Origin: Acidisphaera sp. S103
GTDB taxonomy: Bacteria; Pseudomonadota; Alphaproteobacteria; Acetobacterales; Acetobacteraceae
Direction of reading: 5' to 3'
Length of the DNA: 64,000 bases
Assembly (NCBI RefSeq): GCF_009765975.1
Contig: NZ_LMUJ01000032.1
Coordinates: 265,548 to 329,547, forward strand
Shown here: positions 8,738-17,080 of the stretch, piece after piece
Layout: each line of letters opens with the position of its first letter
Position numbering within the stretch: the first letter of the stretch is position 1
Notes under the pieces: generated by a model
The model's database searches: none
Told to the model about the DNA's origin: nothing
The model's input: the letters and a program-made list of their open reading frames with translations, nothing else
Translations under genes and position numbers: made by a program

Positions 8738-9427
8738 CTACTCAATCATGATCAGCCCCGCCAGGGCCTTTGGTTCGGTCAGCATGGGGTAGTGACCGGT
8801 GTCGAGTTCATGCCATCTTGCCTTCAAGGTGTCCGCGGCCCGCTTCTGATGGCTGACCGGCGGATTGACGCTCTGGCGGCACCAGATGACCGAAGCATTC
8901 CAGGTCTGCTGCCAGAAACTGTCCAGCTTTACCGGCGACGCCATCGCGGCGATCGGGTGTGGGGTATAACGGGCCAGCGCCCATTCCTTCGTTGGGCCGT
9001 CCAGCGAGACGAACATCCGGTTGGCGGCGTCCTCATAGGATGGGCCGGTTCCGACATCGGTGGTCACCGCAGTCGGCCGTTTTACGTGGTCTGCGACGGT
9101 TTCCCCATTGAACAGCGCCAATGCATCGGCGAGGACGATGCGGCCGATCCGATCGCGGGCAGTCTCGGCGACACGGGCGGCGACCATGCCGCCGCAGCTT
9201 GTGCCAACCAGAACGATGTCATGCAGATCCTCGAAGAATAGCATCTCCGAAATTTCCGCCGCCTGGGTTTCGGTATCGATCCCCGGCCGCAGCGCATGAC
9301 GGCGTTCCCCACAGCCGTCCAACGTCGGTGTGAAGACCGTATGGCCGGCGGCGCGCAGATGCGGCGCCACGTGCTGCCAGATCCATCCGCCCTGGTAGGC
9401 GCCGTGCAGCAGGACATAAGTCGCCAT
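8738..9427 (-). CDS. Alpha/beta fold hydrolase (MenH/salicylate-esterase-like)
   Basis: Serine hydrolase of 229 residues in the compact EstC/hydroxynitrile-lyase-like branch. The oxyanion-hole motif LLHGAYQGGW is at residues 6-15, the nucleophile elbow is GTSCG (Ser as nucleophile), and the C-terminal catalytic His is in DTGHYPM. Such proteins hydrolyse small esters or act as lyases; the substrate cannot be read from sequence. It stands alone on the minus strand with no operon partner, and the next gene (DUF3297) diverges from it. Confidence 0.85.
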   Translation of the reverse strand: MATYVLLHGAYQGGWIWQHVAPHLRAAGHTVFTPTLDGCGERRHALRPGIDTETQAAEISEMLFFEDLHDIVLVGTSCGGMVAARVAETARDRIGRIVLADALALFNGETVADHVKRPTAVTTDVGTGPSYEDAANRMFVSLDGPTKEWALARYTPHPIAAMASPVKLDSFWQQTWNASVIWCRQSVNPPVSHQKRAADTLKARWHELDTGHYPMLTEPKALAGLIMIE

Positions 9428-9598
9428 GTGCGTTTTCTCCCCCTCATTCTTGGCCCGAGATCAGCACAGGACGGCAGCAGACGCCACTCGTCGTTGATCG
9501 CTGCGGACCCGGGGATCGACCAGCCTATGGAATGTGGACATGGACAGCCGCGTCCGGGATCGGTATCGGGCGTCGCTTGATCGCCTGGAGGTTTCCTC

Positions 9599-9847
9599 AT
9601 GCCCGATGTCCCGCCCGACCGCCTGTCCAACGACCCCACGAGCAAATTCTATGATGAGGATGCCTTGCGCCGCGGCATCGGCATCCGCTTCAAGGGTGTG
9701 GAAAAGACCAATGTCGAGGAATATTGCGTCAGCGAGGGCTGGGTCCGCGTCGCTGTCGGCAAAACCCTCGACCGCCGGGGCAAGCCGTTGACCATGAAGG
9801 CCAGCGGCACGGTCGAACCCTATTTCCGGGATATTCCGACGGAATAG
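9599..9847 (+). CDS. DUF3297 family protein
   Basis: Short 82-residue cytosolic protein of the DUF3297 family, widespread in proteobacteria and of unknown function. The strongly conserved core RFKGVEKTNVEEYCVSEGW and RVAVGKTLDRRGKP is intact, and the length is the normal one. GGAGG eight bases before the ATG gives a strong ribosome-binding site. It ends 13 bases before the stop of the convergent PIN-domain gene. Confidence 0.9.
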   Translation: MPDVPPDRLSNDPTSKFYDEDALRRGIGIRFKGVEKTNVEEYCVSEGWVRVAVGKTLDRRGKPLTMKASGTVEPYFRDIPTE

Positions 9848-9860
9848 GCGGTGTGGCTGC

Positions 9861-10256
9861 TCACACCAGGATGATTGAGTCGCTGTAGGCGGCAATTTTT
9901 TGGTCATGGGTGACAAGCCGCAACGGGACTGCCATGGCCTGGGCAACGAGTAGGCGGTCGAACGGATCACCGTGCAGTGGCGTCAGGGTTTCGACCGCGG
10001 CAGCGTGGGCCGGCGAGATGTCCAGCATTTCGAAGCCCGCCTCCCGGAAAAAACCCAATGCTTCATCACCGGAGATCGGCATGTCGTTCACGCTGCCCCG
10101 AGCCAATGCGTGCTTGATGGCGATTTCCCAGATCGTGGCGGCGCTGACGACGATCGCGTTGTCAGGATCATTGATGAGATTTCGCGCTTTGACCGAAAGA
10201 TTGGGATGATCGGCGATGGCCCAGATCGCGATATGCGTATCAAGCAACAGCCTCAT
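9861..10256 (-). CDS. PIN-domain toxin (VapC-like)
   Basis: Probable ribonuclease toxin of a type II toxin-antitoxin system. The 131-residue PIN fold keeps the acidic metal-binding set: Asp in LLLDTHIAIW (residue 6), Glu in WEIAIK, and the paired acids of GDPFDRLL and VTHDQK. It is the second gene of a pair: its start overlaps the antitoxin stop by 4 bases, the usual coupling for such modules. Targets in the VapC family are tRNA or rRNA; the target here is unknown. Confidence 0.88.
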   Translation of the reverse strand: MRLLLDTHIAIWAIADHPNLSVKARNLINDPDNAIVVSAATIWEIAIKHALARGSVNDMPISGDEALGFFREAGFEMLDISPAHAAAVETLTPLHGDPFDRLLVAQAMAVPLRLVTHDQKIAAYSDSIILV

Positions 10257-10498
10257 ACACTGGTACCGTCGAACATCGCCGCGACGGCAGCGTTCTCTGT
10301 GTCAATGTCTTCAGGCACCCGAAATTTGCCCTTGGCGACGCCGATACGCTTGCCCCCGACGGAAGGCCGGATCGGCACCAGGCGAGCGGCGGGTCGGCCG
10401 TTACGGGCAATGACGATCTCGGTTTCCACGCCGGTCTCGACCGCTTCCACAAGGCGGGAAAGGTTTGATTTGGCTTCCAGCATGTTAAATATCGGCAC
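10253..10498 (-). CDS. Phd/YefM-type antitoxin
   Basis: Antitoxin partner of the downstream PIN toxin. The N-terminal half (NMLEAKSNLSRLVEAVE then IVIARNGRPAARLVPI) is the Phd/YefM DNA-binding fold, which normally autoregulates the operon. The C-terminal part (about residues 50-81), rich in charged residues, would wrap the toxin. Length (81 residues) is normal. The order antitoxin then toxin with overlap is standard. Confidence 0.87.
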   Translation of the reverse strand: MPIFNMLEAKSNLSRLVEAVETGVETEIVIARNGRPAARLVPIRPSVGGKRIGVAKGKFRVPEDIDTENAAVAAMFDGTSV

Positions 10499-10635
10499 GA
10501 TCGACTTCCTTAGCCAGACCAGACTAACCTAATTATTCCGATCGCGCCCGTCAAGCCGCATCTTTCCGCCAATGCGCGATTTTGCCGGGAAACGTGGTAT
10601 CCTCGGACATCAGACATCCACAACAGGACCTTTTC

Positions 10636-11856
10636 ATGTCGGCGACCGAGGCTCCGCCATTCGACGTCCGTGATCCGGCCTTTCTGGCGAATCCGTATCC
10701 GGTATTCCACCGGCTGCGCACCAGCGCCCCGGTCTACCGGGCGCCATTGGGTCGTTGGTTCATCACCCGCTACGACGACGTCGCCCAACTTCTGCGCGAT
10801 CGCCGCTTCGGCAAGGACTACGCCGACCCGGACGCGCTGATGCGCCGTTTCGGCCCAACCGCCTTGCAGGAACCGGCGGTGGTCGAACTGACACACATGA
10901 TGTTGATGCGCGATCCTCCCGATCACACACGGCTGCGCGGCCTTGTCGTGAAGGCGTTCACCGCCCGCCGGATCGAGGCCATGCGCGCGCGCGTTCAGGA
11001 CCTGACCGACCGCCTGCTCGACAAAGTCATCCCCCTCGGTCGCATGGATATGATCCGCGATCTGGCATTTCCATTGCCGGTGCTGGTGATCTGCGAATTG
11101 CTGGGTATTCCGGAGGAGGATCAGGTCCGCTTCGTCACTGGCTCCAGCACCGGCGCGGCGCTGTTGAACCCGACACCGCCCTCCCGAACCGAACTGGATG
11201 ATGCGAACCGTGGCTCCCTGGAATCCGGTGCCTATTTCGAAGCACTGTTCGAGCAGCGGCGGCGGGATCCTCGCGACGACCTGGTCACCCAACTGGTGCA
11301 GGCCGAAGAAGCTGGGGACCGACTGACGACGGCGGAGTTGCGGGCCAACGTCAACCTGCTGTTTGCCGCCGGGCATGAAACGACGGTGAACCTGATCGGC
11401 AACGGGTTCCTGTCGCTGCTGCGCCATCCGGAGCAATGGCGGTTGCTGCGCGACAACCCCTCGCTGATCTCGAATGCGATCGAGGAGATCCTGCGCTTCG
11501 AATCCCCTGTTCAGGCGGTCGCGCGCACGGTGGCGGAGCCGGTCGAACTGAGCGGCGTCGTTTTGGAGCCGCCCGCCATCGTCGTGGCGCTGATCGGCGC
11601 GGCCAACCGGGATCCCGCCGTATTCGGGAATCCCGATCGGTTCGATATCACTCGCGAGGATATTCGCCCGCTATCCTTCGGCGGCGGGATTCATTTCTGC
11701 CTCGGTGCCCAATTGGCGCGTATCGAGGCGGCAGTGGTGTTCGAGACTGTTCTGCGCCGCTTGCCGGACCTTCGGTTGGAGAAGCCGGACCAACCTAAAT
11801 GGCGGTCCAGCTTCACCTTGCGTGGCTTGACCGAACTACCGGTGGCCTGGGGATAA
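10636..11856 (+). CDS. Cytochrome P450
   Basis: Soluble class I bacterial P450 of 406 residues. The I-helix oxygen-activation motif AGHETT is at residues 245-250, the K-helix ExxR is EEILR (283-287), and the haem-binding loop is FGGGIHFCLG with Cys355 as the axial thiolate. All catalytic residues are intact. The start at 10636 is preferred over 10582 because AGGA lies seven bases before it and the family N-terminus begins there. No ferredoxin or reductase gene is next to it, so electron donors must be elsewhere. The substrate is unknown. Confidence 0.92.
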   Translation: MSATEAPPFDVRDPAFLANPYPVFHRLRTSAPVYRAPLGRWFITRYDDVAQLLRDRRFGKDYADPDALMRRFGPTALQEPAVVELTHMMLMRDPPDHTRLRGLVVKAFTARRIEAMRARVQDLTDRLLDKVIPLGRMDMIRDLAFPLPVLVICELLGIPEEDQVRFVTGSSTGAALLNPTPPSRTELDDANRGSLESGAYFEALFEQRRRDPRDDLVTQLVQAEEAGDRLTTAELRANVNLLFAAGHETTVNLIGNGFLSLLRHPEQWRLLRDNPSLISNAIEEILRFESPVQAVARTVAEPVELSGVVLEPPAIVVALIGAANRDPAVFGNPDRFDITREDIRPLSFGGGIHFCLGAQLARIEAAVVFETVLRRLPDLRLEKPDQPKWRSSFTLRGLTELPVAWG

Positions 11857-11857
11857 G

Positions 11858-12220
11858 TTATTTCACCACGACCTGGCCGTGCATGAACGGATGCAGGCCG
11901 CAGATATAGGCGAACGTTCCGGCTTTATCGAACTGATACGAGAACGTCTTGTCGGTATCCAGCGCCTTGGACCGAACTCCGAGCGCGTTGAGAACAATGC
12001 TGTGTGGGATGTCGTCCTGATTGGTCCAGGTGACTTGGGTGCCCTTGGTGATGGTCAGTTTTTCCGGTCCGAACTTGAAGTTGTCGATCTTGAGCTGAGC
12101 CGAGTCATCGGATCGCGCGATAGCCGGAAGTAGCAGGCAAGCGAGCAACAGTCCCGAACGAACAGCTCGGGATTGCAGCAGATCGCGCCGGCCGTTGAGG
12201 AGGGAACGCAAGGTTTTCAT
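11858..12220 (-). CDS. Cupredoxin-domain blue copper protein (amicyanin/plastocyanin-like)
   Basis: Periplasmic electron-transfer or copper-binding protein. After a signal peptide (about residues 1-36) comes a single cupredoxin fold whose type 1 copper ligands can all be seen: His73 (IPHS), Cys107, His110 and Met113 in CGLHPFM. The start at 12220 has GGGAG about eight bases upstream. It lies 13 bases after the metallophosphoesterase stop on the same strand, so the two form an operon under the divergent ECF-type promoter at 13187-13213. Confidence 0.9.
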   Translation of the reverse strand: MKTLRSLLNGRRDLLQSRAVRSGLLLACLLLPAIARSDDSAQLKIDNFKFGPEKLTITKGTQVTWTNQDDIPHSIVLNALGVRSKALDTDKTFSYQFDKAGTFAYICGLHPFMHGQVVVK

Positions 12221-12233
12221 TTGAACGACTCCC

Positions 12234-13157
12234 TCAACCCGCCAGTGGTGTATCGACGATGGCAAGCGGCGACTTCGTCGACACCAGGCTGATCCGAGCG
12301 GTGCCAAGGAAATTCTTCAGTTCGCCGGCTGGTACGGGATATGGGCCGGGGCCCTTGGCGACGCCGGGCACACCCTGCGGGAAGGCGGTGGAGCGGGCGG
12401 TGTGGAAGGCGACCTGCCCCTCGATCTTCTGCATCACCTGATGGATGTGGCCGTTCAGCACGGTGACGGAGCCGAAGCGCTTCAGGTAGGACAGCGCCTG
12501 GCCGCCATCTTTCGTGCCCCAGCCCCAGTCCTGATAGACGATCCACAGCGGCACATGAGCGAACACCACGATCGGGGTGCTGGAGGGCAGGCCCTTCACG
12601 TCCTTCTCCAGCCATTCAAGCTGCGCGTTTCCCAAATCGCCCAGGCCGTTGCCTTGCAGGTTGACGACATTGACCAGCCCGATGAAGTGGACGCCTTGGG
12701 CGTTGAAGCTGTACCAGCCGTCGCCGTGCGTACCCTTGCCGTAGCGGTTGAGGTAGCTCTTGCCGTTGTCTTCCAAGATGTCGTGCTCGCCGGGCACGGT
12801 GTAGGTCTGCAATTTCGTTGCCGTCAGCAATTGGGCGCCGGTGTCGAACTGTTCGGCCGTCGAAAGATGGGTGATGTCGCCGGTGTGGATCAGGAAGGCG
12901 GGCTTATCCGCCATGGAGGTCACGTGACCCAGTGCCTCCTGGAACGTGCCGGCGACGTTGGCGTTCACCGGTTTGTCGAACCCCAGATGGCTGTCGCTGA
13001 CCTGGGCGAAGGAGAAGCCGGTCTCCGCTGCCTCGGCCTGGCCGATGACGTGGGATCGGGGGATGCCGCCCGCGACGGTCCAGACCATGGCGCTGCCGGC
13101 CCAGGTCATGCATTTCAAAAACCCGCGCCGGTCGGGGTTGTGTAGGTCGGTCGTCAT
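12234..13157 (-). CDS. Tat-exported metallophosphoesterase
   Basis: Calcineurin-like phosphohydrolase exported by the Tat route. The N-terminus has the twin-arginine motif DRRGFLK (residues 9-15). The metallophosphoesterase metal ligands appear as DSH (55-57), HTGDIT and the C-terminal NGHIHQ. The start at 13157 is fixed by AAGGAG eight bases upstream. It is the first gene of an operon with the cupredoxin and diverges from an ECF sigma gene, an arrangement I recognise from several proteobacteria. The substrate (phosphoester or phospholipid) is unknown. Confidence 0.88.
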   Translation of the reverse strand: MTTDLHNPDRRGFLKCMTWAGSAMVWTVAGGIPRSHVIGQAEAAETGFSFAQVSDSHLGFDKPVNANVAGTFQEALGHVTSMADKPAFLIHTGDITHLSTAEQFDTGAQLLTATKLQTYTVPGEHDILEDNGKSYLNRYGKGTHGDGWYSFNAQGVHFIGLVNVVNLQGNGLGDLGNAQLEWLEKDVKGLPSSTPIVVFAHVPLWIVYQDWGWGTKDGGQALSYLKRFGSVTVLNGHIHQVMQKIEGQVAFHTARSTAFPQGVPGVAKGPGPYPVPAGELKNFLGTARISLVSTKSPLAIVDTPLAG

Positions 13158-13186
13158 GTTCGCGCTCCTTGGTTGATCCGAACGCA

Positions 13187-13264
13187 TTACCGAGACCGCC
13201 TCGCCGTTATTCCGCGTGAAAAAAAGATTTATGGCCGGGAATAATGGGCACGGTTCGCCGGTAT
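13187..13264. promoter_or_regulatory. Divergent pair of ECF-type promoters (GGAATAA-N14-CGGTAW)
   Basis: Minus strand: GGAATAA (13213-13207), 14 bases, CGGTAA (13192-13187), about 30 bases before the metallophosphoesterase ATG. Plus strand: GGAATAA (13238-13244), 14 bases, CGGTAT (13259-13264), just before the ECF sigma ATG at 13283. Two copies with the same 7-base -35-like box, same spacer length and nearly the same -10-like box, facing opposite ways, are unlikely by chance. Inference: both operons are driven by the ECF factor encoded here. Confidence 0.65.
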
Positions 13265-13282
13265 GATCTCTGCTTCGCATGG

Positions 13283-13816
13283 ATGGATGCTTTGGCGATC
13301 GATGCTCGCAACCGACGATTCGAACTGCTGGCGATGCCGCATCTGGATGCGGCGTTCAATCTCGCCCGTTGGCTGACCGGCAACACGGCGGACGCCGAGG
13401 ACGTGGTGCAGGACGCCTATCTGCGCGCCTTCCGCTATCTGGATACGTTCCGCGGTGAAAATTTCCGGGTGTGGCTGCTGACCATCGTTCGCAACAGCTT
13501 TCTGGACTGGCTGAAGGACAACCGCTCGGGACGTCAGCTATTTCAGCCTGCCCCCGCCGACCTGGAATGGACCGATCCAAACCCGAGTCCGGAAGCGTTG
13601 CTGCTCGACCGCGTCGATAGCGAAACGCTTAGCGCACTGGTGGCACAACTCCCCGCGGAATATCGGGAGGTGCTGATCCTGCGCGAAATCGAAGACCTTT
13701 CTTACAAGGACATCGCCTCGGTGACGGGTATTCCGTCCGGCACGGTGATGTCGCGCCTGTCCCGCGCTCGGCTGGCGTTGCGGAAGGCATGGATCAGCAA
13801 CGAGAAGAGGCCATGA
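13283..13816 (+). CDS. ECF-family RNA polymerase sigma factor
   Basis: Extracytoplasmic-function sigma factor. Region 2 (NLARWLTGNTADAEDVVQDA and FRYLDTFRG...WLLTIVRN) and region 4 (LPAEYREVLILREIEDLSYKDIA...GTVMSRLSRAR) are both intact; region 3 is absent as expected. An ATG at 13244 is in frame, but it overlaps the -35-like box of the putative autoregulated promoter. I therefore choose ATG 13283, which lies about 13 bases after the likely transcription start and leaves 177 residues. The stop overlaps the anti-sigma ATG (ATGA). Confidence 0.88.
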   Translation: MDALAIDARNRRFELLAMPHLDAAFNLARWLTGNTADAEDVVQDAYLRAFRYLDTFRGENFRVWLLTIVRNSFLDWLKDNRSGRQLFQPAPADLEWTDPNPSPEALLLDRVDSETLSALVAQLPAEYREVLILREIEDLSYKDIASVTGIPSGTVMSRLSRARLALRKAWISNEKRP

Positions 13817-14562
13817 ACCACGACCGCGCCAAGCATCTGCTTTACGCCTACGCGGATCGCCAGATCGGTATCATGCGACGCTTCTTCCTGCGTCGGCACG
13901 TGACCGGTTGCCCATCGTGCCTGGCTGAATTGGAGACGATCCAGGCGACGCGTTCGGCATTGCGCACAAATCTGCCGATGCACCGCGCCCCGCCGGCACT
14001 GGCGGCACGGATCGCGTCAGCGCTGCCGCGCGAGATGGCACCGCCTATCCCGCGGCAGAGGCTTCACTTCGGTTTCGCAGGTGGCTCGCTGGCCGGCGGA
14101 CTCGCTGGCGTTGCACTGACCCTGGCTGTGACGCGTGTGGTGCCGCCGGCAGACCCGTTGGTCGCCGACGTAGTGGCCGACCACGTGCGCTCGATGATGG
14201 CGGACCACCTGACCGACGTCCCGACCAGCGATCAGCATACGGTCAAGCCATGGTTGTCCGCGCGCCTGGATCTATCACCGGTGGTCAAGGACTTCGTCGC
14301 CGAGGGGTATCCCTTGATCGGCGGCCGGCTGGATTACGTCGATGGCCACAGAGCGGCGGCGATCGTCTACCGGCGCGACAAGCATGTGATCAACCTGTTC
14401 GCGTTCGTGGCGAACGATCGTTCGGACGCGCCGCTGCGGCTGGACACAAGGGATGGCTTCAATGTCGTCCGGTGGCGGACGGGCGGCCTGTCCTACGTTG
14501 CCGTATCAGATGTGGAGGCCGCCCAGTTGCTGGCTTTCGTGCATTTGGTCGAGAGCGGTTAA
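13813..14562 (+). CDS. Membrane anti-sigma factor with zinc-binding N-terminus
   Basis: Probable anti-sigma factor for the preceding ECF protein. The cytoplasmic N-terminus has the ZAS-type pattern HVTGCPSC (H-x3-C-x2-C). One membrane helix lies at about residues 83-105 (GFAGGSLAGGLAGVALTLAV), and a ~140-residue periplasmic domain follows that is shared by RsmX/anti-sigma proteins of this kind. A start at 13789 is possible, but ATG 13813 overlaps the sigma stop and has GAAGAGG just upstream. The signal sensed is not known. Confidence 0.82.
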   Translation: MNHDRAKHLLYAYADRQIGIMRRFFLRRHVTGCPSCLAELETIQATRSALRTNLPMHRAPPALAARIASALPREMAPPIPRQRLHFGFAGGSLAGGLAGVALTLAVTRVVPPADPLVADVVADHVRSMMADHLTDVPTSDQHTVKPWLSARLDLSPVVKDFVAEGYPLIGGRLDYVDGHRAAAIVYRRDKHVINLFAFVANDRSDAPLRLDTRDGFNVVRWRTGGLSYVAVSDVEAAQLLAFVHLVESG

Positions 14563-14635
14563 AATGGCGTCACAGTGACGAGAAACACAGCCGCCCCGTG
14601 ATGGGGCCGCTGTGTCCAGTCAACACGACGCTCCA

Positions 14636-15004
14636 TCACTTGCAGGGGAAGCGCTCGCCCAGGAAGCGGAACAATCCCTCGGTTGACGGGATCGAGCGGC
14701 GGTCGGGCATTGCGCGCACCCAATTTACGAACTGGTTCATCGTCTCCTCGCGGCTGGGGGACGGTTTCGGGAAGCAGAACGGCTTCTTGTCGCCGGCGTG
14801 GCTGAGTTCGACGTTGATCGCGCCCTGGGCAAAGCCGTGACAGAAGTTGATCTTTTCATCGGCCCCGGGTGAGTGCGGGGCGACGCCGCAAACGTCGGCC
14901 AGTTCGCCCGCCGTGTTGGTACGGATCGGCAGTTGCTGTGCCGCTTGGGCGCCTGCCGTGGCCAGGCCGGCTGCCAGGAATGCGGCTACGAACAAATGTC
15001 TCAT
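14636..15004 (-). CDS. Rap1a/Tai-like secreted protein
   Basis: Secreted 122-residue protein with a signal peptide (about 1-20) and the Rap1a/Tai pattern. Conserved Cys pairs appear in ADVCGV, NFCHGFAQGAINVE, PFCFPKP and the C-terminal ERFPCK. The founding members are periplasmic immunity proteins against type VI amidase effectors, but many homologues sit, as here, without any effector and may have other envelope roles. The start at 15004 has GGGAGA seven bases upstream. No T6SS gene is in the window. Confidence 0.8.
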   Translation of the reverse strand: MRHLFVAAFLAAGLATAGAQAAQQLPIRTNTAGELADVCGVAPHSPGADEKINFCHGFAQGAINVELSHAGDKKPFCFPKPSPSREETMNQFVNWVRAMPDRRSIPSTEGLFRFLGERFPCK

Positions 15005-15017
15005 GCGGTATCTCCCA

Positions 15018-15785
15018 TCAGGAAAAGTCGTGCCTTGGATCAGATGACGGGCCGCCGGCATCCATCCAACGCTCCCATCCCTGGGCGCGTAACAGACAGG
15101 CCGGACAGGTCCCGCAGCCGAATCCCCAGGCGTGACGATTGGTGCGGTCGCCCAAATAGCAGGTATGGGTGCGTTCGCGAATGACCTCCACGAGAGGCTG
15201 TCCGCCGAGGTCGAACGCCAACGCCCAGGTCGCGGCCTTGTCCCGCCACATCAGCGGCGTCTCCAGCACGAAGCGGCGCTGCATCCCCAGGTTCAGCGCG
15301 AGTTGCATCGCCTTGACCGTGTCGTCACGGCAATCGGGGTAGCCGGAGTAGTCGGTCTCGCACACGCCGGTGACGATGCGGCGCAGGCCGCGGCGATAGG
15401 CAATGGCGGCGGCACAGGTCAGGAACAGCAGGTTGCGGCCCGGGACGAAGGTGTTGGGCAGACCGCCTTGGTCCATCTCGATCGCGATGTCTGCGGTCAT
15501 CGCGGTTTGACCGAGACCGGCGATCGTCGCGGTCAGGTCGACGATGTGATCGACGCCAAGGCGCGGTGAGGCAAGGGCCTGACGGACGGGCTCACGGCAG
15601 TCCATCTCCACACCGTGACGTTGGCCGTAGTGGAAGCCGACGGTTTCGACGTGGGAGTAGCGGGTCAGTGCCCAGGCAAGGCAGGTGGAAGAATCCTGTC
15701 CGCCGGAGAAAAGCACCAGGGCAGAATCCTCGACCCGATCCGTCTTCACCGCGACGGGCGTTCGCGTGGGCAGGCCATGGCGCAT
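15018..15785 (-). CDS. queC: 7-cyano-7-deazaguanine synthase (QueC)
   Basis: ATP-dependent enzyme that converts 7-carboxy-7-deazaguanine to preQ0 in queuosine synthesis. It has the PP-loop [12 protein letters not shown] near the N-terminus and the C-terminal zinc-binding cluster [10 protein letters not shown]. Total length of 255 residues is near normal, slightly long. Two adjacent ATG codons exist; 15785 is chosen because the purine run AGGGGG is seven bases upstream. It diverges from the MoeB/ThiF-like gene with only ~48 bases between starts. Other queuosine genes (queD, queE, queF) are not in the window. Confidence 0.93.
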   Translation of the reverse strand: MRHGLPTRTPVAVKTDRVEDSALVLFSGGQDSSTCLAWALTRYSHVETVGFHYGQRHGVEMDCREPVRQALASPRLGVDHIVDLTATIAGLGQTAMTADIAIEMDQGGLPNTFVPGRNLLFLTCAAAIAYRRGLRRIVTGVCETDYSGYPDCRDDTVKAMQLALNLGMQRRFVLETPLMWRDKAATWALAFDLGGQPLVEVIRERTHTCYLGDRTNRHAWGFGCGTCPACLLRAQGWERWMDAGGPSSDPRHDFS

Positions 15786-15833
15786 CATCTGTCCCCCTGT
15801 CATCTGCCGGCGTGTCATCCTATCATCAGAAGC

Positions 15834-16652
15834 ATGGACGTCGATTTCACGGAAGACGAAATCCAGCGCTACTCCCGCCACATCCTGTTGCAGGAGGTCG
15901 GTGGCATCGGCCAGGCGAAGCTGAAAGCGGCGCGGGTGCTGGTGGTGGGCGCGGGCGGGCTGGGCTCGCCGCTGATGCTGTATCTGGCGGCGGCTGGGAT
16001 CGGGACGATCGGCGTGGTCGATGACGACGTGGTCGATCTGTCCAATCTGCAACGGCAGGTCGCACACACGACCGACCGCATTGGAACCGCCAAGGTCGCC
16101 TCCGCCGCTCGGGCTGCGACGGCGATCAACCCTGATCTGCGCGTGGAGGCGTACGAAACGCGGCTGAGCGCAGACAACGCCCTGGACCTGATCGGTCGCT
16201 ACGACATCGTGTGCGACGGCACCGACAATTTCGACACGCGCTTTCTGGTGGCCGACGCCTGTGCGCTGGCGAAGCGGACGCTGGTATCCGCCGCCGTGCT
16301 GCGGTTCGACGGCCAGCTTTCGGTCTTCAAGCCGCATGAAGGCGGCCCATGCTACCGCTGCTTGTATCCGGAGCCTCCGCCGGCGGGCATGGTGCCGAGT
16401 TGCAGCGAGGCCGGGGTGCTGGGCGCGGTGACCGGGGTCATGGGCACGTTGCAGGCAACCGAGGTGCTGAAGGAAATCCTGGGGATCGGCGAGACGCTGT
16501 CCGGGCGGCTGCTGGTTTGGGATGCGTTGGCGACTCGATTCCGGACCATCAAGCTGCGACCTGACCCGACCTGTGCCCTGTGCGGGCCGGATGCGACGAT
16601 CAAGGACCTGAGTGCGCACGGCATCCCGGAAGGACCGGCCTGTGCCATCTGA
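15834..16652 (+). CDS. MoeB/ThiF-type sulfur-carrier adenylyltransferase
   Basis: E1-like enzyme that adenylates the C-terminus of a ubiquitin-like sulfur carrier (MoaD or ThiS). The nucleotide-binding loop [25 protein letters not shown] and the CDGTDNF strand are intact. The structural zinc cysteines appear in CYRCLY and CALCG. Length (272) is typical of MoeB/HesA. Whether it serves molybdopterin or thiamine cannot be decided from sequence; the adjacent DsrE-like gene supports a sulfur-transfer role. Confidence 0.88.
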   Translation: MDVDFTEDEIQRYSRHILLQEVGGIGQAKLKAARVLVVGAGGLGSPLMLYLAAAGIGTIGVVDDDVVDLSNLQRQVAHTTDRIGTAKVASAARAATAINPDLRVEAYETRLSADNALDLIGRYDIVCDGTDNFDTRFLVADACALAKRTLVSAAVLRFDGQLSVFKPHEGGPCYRCLYPEPPPAGMVPSCSEAGVLGAVTGVMGTLQATEVLKEILGIGETLSGRLLVWDALATRFRTIKLRPDPTCALCGPDATIKDLSAHGIPEGPACAI

Positions 16653-17025
16653 TCCGACGCTGGGGGTGCTGCTGCTGTCGGGGTCACATGATCGTGCGCA
16701 CTATGCTTTCGTCGTCGCATCGGGGGCGGCCGCGCTGGGCCGGACGGTCGTGCTGTTCGCGACCAACAAGGGGTGTCTGGCGCTGTGCCAGGACTGGTCC
16801 GGCCTGTCGGATGCGGGGCGGGATGCGGCGATCCAGGCCCGCGGCGTTGCCGGCCTGGACACACTGCGGGAGGCCAGTCTGGAGATGGACGTCCGGATGA
16901 TCGCCTGTGAGGCGGGATTGCGGGCCGAGGCGCTGGACACTTCGCTGCTGCTGCCCCAGGTCGAGGTAGCTGGTATCGCAACTTTTCTGTCCGCCGTCGG
17001 GGCTGGACAATTCATCACGATCTGA
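16642..17025 (+). CDS. DsrE/peroxiredoxin-like family protein
   Basis: Small soluble protein of the DsrE/F-like family linked to sulfur relay or persulfide carriage. Recognisable are [22 protein letters not shown], the strand [12 protein letters not shown] with a Cys, and [12 protein letters not shown] with a second conserved Cys near residue 92. The GTG at 16642 has GGAAGGA seven bases upstream, so I prefer it to the longer GTG at 16612; it overlaps the MoeB-like gene by 11 bases. The tight coupling suggests that the two act together. Confidence 0.82.
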   Translation: MPSDPTLGVLLLSGSHDRAHYAFVVASGAAALGRTVVLFATNKGCLALCQDWSGLSDAGRDAAIQARGVAGLDTLREASLEMDVRMIACEAGLRAEALDTSLLLPQVEVAGIATFLSAVGAGQFITI

Positions 17026-17080
17026 GTCATGGGCAAGCATGTGCTTGACCCAATTCGGCGCGGCTTGGCAGGAATAATCC

